Part shown: positions 12,493 to 16,810 of the stretch, one piece after another
How the letters are laid out: each line of letters opens with the position of its first letter
Numbering within the stretch: the first letter of the stretch is position 1
Assembly: GCA_030592465.1 (NCBI GenBank)
Contig: JAUVJB010000037.1
Coordinates: 1 to 16,810, forward strand
Source: Bacteroidota bacterium
GTDB lineage: Bacteria; Bacteroidota; Bacteroidia; Bacteroidales; B39-G9
DNA: 16,810 nt
Reading direction: 5' to 3'
Notes under the pieces: generated by a model
Seen by the model: the letters and a program-made list of their open reading frames with translations, nothing else
Database searches by the model: none
What the model was told of the DNA's origin: nothing
Translations under genes and position numbers: made by a program

Positions 12493-14514
12493 ATGTTCAA
12501 AAAATATATCAGCTTATTATTACTTCTTTTATTTTGTATAAATGCTAATGCACAAGAGCAAATAAAAGCAGAAAAACGAATATACACTTCTCCTGAAGGA
12601 AGAATATATATTCAAAAATCGTTACCTGTTTATGTGCGAATTGCTACTTCATCGGATGATAATGCTAAATCGTATTTATTACATAGTGAGGTAACAAAAA
12701 AATATTCTAACCCAATGTATTTCGACACCGAAGGTTATAATACTTTTCGTTCTCCGTCAGAGGTAGATACTCTTACAAAACACGTTGTTTATCCGTTGCA
12801 CGATATTATTTTTGAGGTTTATTCCGACAGCCGTGCCCCAAAAACTCATATTAAATATGGTGATGTAAAACAGTATATTAAGTACAAAATTATTTATTTA
12901 ACCGGTAATGCTAATATTACATTGTCAGCCACAGATGCAATGTCAGGTGTTCAATTTACTTATTTTTCAATTGATGGTGCAGCTTATTCAAAATATTCAA
13001 AACCAATTATTCTTGATAAAGAAAAAAAATACACTTTTAAATACTATTCTGTCGATAATGTTGGTAATGTTGAGAAAGTTACTAATAGAGAATTTAATAT
13101 TGACCTAACCAGTCCCGTAACAAAATTAGAAATAAAAGGAGATAAACATAATAATATTTTATCGGCACGTTCAAAAATAGCATTAAGTTCAGTTGATAAT
13201 GTTTCAGGAGTTGCAAATATCTATTATTCAATTGATGCAGGCAGAAAACGAATTTATAAATATCAAATATCTGTATTGTCTCTTAAACAAGGAGAACATA
13301 AAATTGATTATTATGCAATTGATAATGTAAATAATAAGGAGACTATTAAAACTTATGATTTTTATATTGATAAAACATCGCCAATACTTGTTGAAGAAGT
13401 TATTGGCAATAGTTTTATTAACAATGGTAAAGATTATTCTTCAGGCAGGACACAGTTAAAACTTACTGCAGTAGATAATAAAGCTGATATAAAAGGCATT
13501 TATTATTCACTTAATAATGCTGAATATAAACCCTATGAAAAACCTGTTTACTTATCTTCAGTTTCAGGTGCATTGACTATTAAATCGTATGCAGTTGATA
13601 ATGTTAACAATAGAAGTATTGCTTCGCAACAAAGCACAAAAAATAAAGCCTCATATATTGATTTATCAGGACCTAAATTAAGTTATTATTTTAAAGGAAA
13701 AATTTTTAAAATTAGCGATACTGCTTTTGTAAATAAAAATACAAAAATATTCTTAAAAGCAATCGACAAAGAATCCGGTTTAAATTTACTTAACTATAAG
13801 ATTGATAATAGTAATGAAAAACCTTATGAAAAACCTTTTTCAATATCTGATGATAATGTGCATAAAGTGCAAGTAATTGGTTATGATAATGTTAATAATA
13901 CAAACACTTTAACTTTTAATTTATTTGGTGATAATGTAGGTCCTGAAATATTTTCTCGTTTTAGTATTGTTTCTCTCGGGAAAAAAGATTTTCATGGAGA
14001 AATGATTGATACTTATCCGGCAGAAGTAGTATTGTTTTTGTCTGCAACTGACCAAAAAGTTGCTATTGATAATATTTTTTATTCAATAAATGGTGGACAG
14101 GAGAAAGTTTATAGTAGATTTATTTCTAATTTAAAAAAAGGAAAAGTATATACTGTTAAAATTAAAGCTGTTGATTTATTAGATAATGTTTCAGTTGATA
14201 GTGTTAAATTTGCTATTGATAATACAGGTCCTAAAATTTTTGCTCGTTTTACCATTCACTCAATTGGTAAAAAAGAATATAAAGGTAAGATGATTGATAT
14301 ATATCCAACGCAAGTTGCTTTATATCTTTCAGTTACAAATACAACGGTTGCTTACGATAGAATTTATTATTCTATTAATGGTGCTCCCGAAAAAATTTAT
14401 CAAGGTAAAATTCATGGTTTTAAAGGTAACTCAAATATTACTCTAAAAATTCGTGCACTTGATAAGTTAGGTAACCAAACTACAAAAGAAATTCAATTTG
14501 CTACGCAAGATTAA
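12493..14514 (+). CDS. Secreted protein with about six OmpL47-like beta-sandwich repeats
   Basis: This 673-residue protein has a clear type I signal peptide (MFKKYISLLLLLLFCINANA, cleavage before QEQ). The Cys in it lacks a lipobox, so a lipoprotein is unlikely. After a unique N-terminal region (about 21-112) come repeats at about 114-204, 206-293, 295-389, 393-478, 482-575 and 579-671. Each shows the pattern of LSATD..SG, tyYSID, Y.kP and ..YavDNVgN, as in OmpL47/Ig-like modules that describe stress on 'SGV-IYYSID' loops. The last two repeats are the most alike, sharing GKK...G.MID.YP, and are 96 residues apart. No catalytic domain, membrane barrel or type IX secretion C-terminal domain is visible. 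It likely acts in the periplasm or at the surface as a binding or structural protein; that is inference from repeats alone. It has no operon partner. Confidence 0.8.
   Translation: MFKKYISLLLLLLFCINANAQEQIKAEKRIYTSPEGRIYIQKSLPVYVRIATSSDDNAKSYLLHSEVTKKYSNPMYFDTEGYNTFRSPSEVDTLTKHVVYPLHDIIFEVYSDSRAPKTHIKYGDVKQYIKYKIIYLTGNANITLSATDAMSGVQFTYFSIDGAAYSKYSKPIILDKEKKYTFKYYSVDNVGNVEKVTNREFNIDLTSPVTKLEIKGDKHNNILSARSKIALSSVDNVSGVANIYYSIDAGRKRIYKYQISVLSLKQGEHKIDYYAIDNVNNKETIKTYDFYIDKTSPILVEEVIGNSFINNGKDYSSGRTQLKLTAVDNKADIKGIYYSLNNAEYKPYEKPVYLSSVSGALTIKSYAVDNVNNRSIASQQSTKNKASYIDLSGPKLSYYFKGKIFKISDTAFVNKNTKIFLKAIDKESGLNLLNYKIDNSNEKPYEKPFSISDDNVHKVQVIGYDNVNNTNTLTFNLFGDNVGPEIFSRFSIVSLGKKDFHGEMIDTYPAEVVLFLSATDQKVAIDNIFYSINGGQEKVYSRFISNLKKGKVYTVKIKAVDLLDNVSVDSVKFAIDNTGPKIFARFTIHSIGKKEYKGKMIDIYPTQVALYLSVTNTTVAYDRIYYSINGAPEKIYQGKIHGFKGNSNITLKIRALDKLGNQTTKEIQFATQD
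13939..14505 (+). repeat. Tandem duplicate of a repeat unit within the secreted protein
   Basis: Units starting at 13939 (residue 483, GPEIFSRF) and 14227 (residue 579, GPKIFARF) are 288 bp apart. They match more closely at protein level than any other pair of units in the gene, which suggests the C-terminal unit arose by a later duplication. Confidence 0.6.
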
Positions 14515-14625
14515 TTTTATGTCCATCTATTATGTGTCGTCATAAATGGTACAAATATATCAGCAATTTTTAACGGTAATTCATTTTAGTATATTCTAGT
14601 TTTAAATACTGTGTATAAATAAAAT

Positions 14626-14700
14626 TTAGCCAATAGTTTCCACTTTCTCTCTGAGAGGTGGTAGTTTAGCGAGTTTATAATGTGGTGCATTTTGTCTCAT
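14626..14700 (-). pseudogene. Possible remnant of a Fic-family gene start
   Basis: A 24-codon frame begins ATG at 14700 and ends TAA at 14628-14626. Its residues YKLAKLPPLREKVETIG resemble the N-terminal segment of Fic/DOC-family proteins (the pattern KLPPL..K.ET, normally followed by VLK and an ALAELKG segment). Nothing that continues the family is visible downstream in any frame. A perfect -7 match, TATTTTTG, lies on the same strand at 14725-14718. The match is short and from memory, so this could be chance. Confidence 0.25.
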
Positions 14701-14717
14701 ATTCTTTTTATTTGTCC

Positions 14718-14725
14718 CAAAAATA
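14718..14725 (-). promoter_or_regulatory. Candidate -7 promoter element on the minus strand
   Basis: TATTTTTG reads on the minus strand 17 bp before the ATG at 14700, the same spacing as at the EamA-type gene. It serves only the 24-codon remnant, so it may be a leftover promoter. Confidence 0.3.
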
Positions 14726-14804
14726 CAAAATTTAGTACAAATGCCAATAATTACAGTGTCTTTTTTTGCATGAAGCCTAACAACATTATAACCGGAACTC
14801 AAAT

Positions 14805-16810
14805 TTAAAATTTTTCCTTTTCTTCTTGCTTAGTGAATAATACAAAATCACGCTGACTCTTAAGCAAATTAACAATATACAGAAGTAGATTTTTAGTTTC
14901 GATTAAAATTCCGAGATACAGCACACTGTTACGTGTGTTAACTTCCCCTTTTTTAATTCTTTTTAACTGATTAATTCTTACTTCCTCCAATTCGTTCAAT
15001 AAAAAGGACTGTTTTTCAATTACTTCATCAAATTCTTCATAATTTGCATCTTTTACATGACTTAAAACCAAGTTTAAATAATCAGCTATATCATCGTTCA
15101 ACTTGCTCAAATCTTTAACTTGATTGGGTAATAAGGCAGAATGATTGTTGGCAACGTGTTCAAGTACAGGCTCTGAAATAAACGACATACTATGAGCTAT
15201 CTCACGCAAATAGTCCATAACCTGAACATAATAATGACCTGTTTCAATTGAATCTTCCTGAAGTTGTTTAATTGTTTCATAAAGATTTGCTTTAAGCTTT
15301 TTAGCTTTTCTGTCAAATTTAACAACTTCTGCATTTGTTTCTTTAAGCTGTTTTCTGTTTTCTTTAAATAATCCGTCAATAGTTAAATAATATAATTTTG
15401 AAACTGTTATAATTGTTTTAATAATCGTTTTATTACTTTGTTCAAGAATATCGTTTGTTTTTGACACTAATTCAATACTTTCTTCTTCATCAAATTCTTT
15501 TTCTTTTTCTTTCTTTCTAAAACTAATATGATTTCTATAAATTAAGAATATTGCGAGCATAAGTATAAGAGTAATTGCTACAACTCCGCCAAAATTAATT
15601 AATAAAGCAATTATAACAGAAATTGAGAATGCAACTAAGGCAGTAAAAAACCAACCGCCAATAACAGTAAGAACACCTGTAATTCTATATACTGCACTAT
15701 CGCGTCCCCATGCTCTATCGGAAAGCGAAGTTCCCATAGCCACCATAAAGGTAACATAAGTTGTTGATAATGGGAGTTTTAAAGACGTTGCAAAAGAAAT
15801 AATTATGCTGGCAACAGTTAAATTAACAGCCGCACGTATAGTATCAAAAGCAGCATTGTCATTTATTGGTTCGTCTGTCGGCTCAAAACGTTTTCTCACT
15901 ATAGTGTTAATTTTATTAGGAATTATTCGTTCAATATTCTTATTCACAGATAATATTCTACGTACAATTAAACGAGCAAAACCTGAGGAACCAAATCGTT
16001 CATCACCTGTATCTTGTCGTCCCAGATTAACTTCTGTTTCTGTTACATGTCGTGCCTTACGCGATGTGATTAAAGTTATAATCATAACAATTCCTGCAAT
16101 AATCAACAAATAAGTTTCAGTATGAACCGGTTGTGTTAAAATATCCATTTTAAATTGATCAGGAGATATGCCGGGATTTGCTGCAAAAGCTTTAAACGAT
16201 TCTAAACCTGCTAAAGGAACACCAATAAAATTAACTAAGTCGTTACCTGCAAATGCCATTGCAAGTGCAAATGTTCCTACTAATACAACAAACTTAGGAA
16301 TATCGAGTTTAAACAACTGTGTTAAAATCTGCAAAATAATTAACCACCCAATAAAACTAATTGATAATATTAACAATATATTTTCATTTAAATAACTGAT
16401 AGTTTCTTTTGTTATAAAAGATGCACCTTTTGCTCCTTTAATAAGAATAAAATAAGTTATTGCACTAATAGCAAGACTACCGGCTATTGAACCTAAATAT
16501 TTTAAAGGTTTTTTATAGTTAAAACTGAAAATAAGTCGGGTTATATATTGAATTAATGCACCTAGCACAAAAGCAATGACCACCGACATCAAAATACCTC
16601 CAATAATAACAAAAGCTTTATCTGAGTTAATATATTTACCTAAATCCAACAGTGTTTCATCTGAATTGCCGATTTTAATTAAAGATACACCAACTGCTGA
16701 GCCTAATAATTCAAACACTATTGATACTGTTGTAGATGTAGGTAAGCCTAAGGTGTTAAAAAAATCTAATAAAATAATATCTGTTAACATAACTGCTAAA
16801 AATATTATCA
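14805..16810 (-). CDS. PiT-family phosphate transporter with C-terminal PhoU-like domain (5' end outside window)
   Basis: This membrane protein is a low-affinity, cation-coupled phosphate importer by family. The reading frame continues without a stop past the Met at 16790 to the window edge (IIFLAV before it), so the true start is outside and the first GAND signature is missing. Counting from Met16790, visible parts are GLPTSTTVSIVFELLGSAVG (15-34), AFAGNDLVNFIGVPLAG (179-195) and LPLSTTYVTFMVAMGTSLSD (339-358), the paired PiT signatures. About eight or more hydrophobic helices run to residue 418. A charged hinge (425-440) then leads to a helical PhoU/DUF47-like domain (about 440-650), a fusion common in Bacteroidota PiT proteins. 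That domain probably regulates transport in place of a separate Pit accessory protein. The stop is at 14807-14805. Confidence 0.9.
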   Translation of the reverse strand, partial: IIFLAVMLTDIILLDFFNTLGLPTSTTVSIVFELLGSAVGVSLIKIGNSDETLLDLGKYINSDKAFVIIGGILMSVVIAFVLGALIQYITRLIFSFNYKKPLKYLGSIAGSLAISAITYFILIKGAKGASFITKETISYLNENILLILSISFIGWLIILQILTQLFKLDIPKFVVLVGTFALAMAFAGNDLVNFIGVPLAGLESFKAFAANPGISPDQFKMDILTQPVHTETYLLIIAGIVMIITLITSRKARHVTETEVNLGRQDTGDERFGSSGFARLIVRRILSVNKNIERIIPNKINTIVRKRFEPTDEPINDNAAFDTIRAAVNLTVASIIISFATSLKLPLSTTYVTFMVAMGTSLSDRAWGRDSAVYRITGVLTVIGGWFFTALVAFSISVIIALLINFGGVVAITLILMLAIFLIYRNHISFRKKEKEKEFDEEESIELVSKTNDILEQSNKTIIKTIITVSKLYYLTIDGLFKENRKQLKETNAEVVKFDRKAKKLKANLYETIKQLQEDSIETGHYYVQVMDYLREIAHSMSFISEPVLEHVANNHSALLPNQVKDLSKLNDDIADYLNLVLSHVKDANYEEFDEVIEKQSFLLNELEEVRINQLKRIKKGEVNTRNSVLYLGILIETKNLLLYIVNLLKSQRDFVLFTKQEEKEKF

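Noticed and set aside
12493..14514. Lipoprotein or type IX secretion cargo
   Set aside because: The Cys in the signal peptide is preceded by LLF, not a lipobox, and the C-terminus lacks a recognisable type IX sorting domain.

Overview
The window looks like a chromosomal segment of a Bacteroidota bacterium, probably from a Bacteroidales-like lineage. The DNA is very AT-rich and start codons lack Shine-Dalgarno sequences. Several genes have TAnnTTTG-type -7 boxes upstream. The protein set fits the phylum: an XRE regulator with a conserved C-terminal tail, a PiT phosphate transporter fused to a PhoU-like domain, and a WYL-type HTH fragment. This assignment is inference; no rRNA or tRNA gene is visible.

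Layout. 1-1792: an XRE-type regulator behind an array of 14-bp palindromic boxes, then class 2 dihydroorotate dehydrogenase (pyrD), then an orphan copy of the same boxes. 1793-8646 is a minus-strand run. Read in its own direction it is xdhC, xdhA (FeS/FAD), xdhB (molybdopterin subunit), a short HTH reading frame broken by one in-frame TAA, a cysteine-rich protein of unknown function and, across a palindromic repeat, a divergent-PAP2 membrane protein. 8768-10336: an EamA-type transporter, divergent from xdhC, then a YigZ/IMPACT protein. 10704-12098: pyrB-pyrI, the two aspartate carbamoyltransferase subunits. 12493-14514: a secreted protein made of about six OmpL47-like repeats. 14805-16810: the 3' part of a PiT-type phosphate transporter on the minus strand, running off the window end.

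How the genes work together. PyrB/PyrI and PyrD catalyse the second and fourth steps of de novo pyrimidine synthesis. The xdh genes encode purine (hypoxanthine/xanthine) oxidation plus the XdhC factor that delivers the molybdenum cofactor. xdhB, the broken HTH frame and the cysteine-rich gene are joined by two successive ATGA overlaps, so they were built as one translationally coupled unit.

Intergenic DNA holds a palindromic repeat family (three copies at 2280-2397, 9629-9755 and 12103-12171) that nearly fills the gaps between genes. One copy is exactly an internal-deletion derivative of another. No CRISPR array, insertion sequence with transposase, or recognised defence system is visible. 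The least explained items are the coupled HTH/cysteine-rich pair behind xanthine dehydrogenase, the duplicated operator module, and the repeat family.
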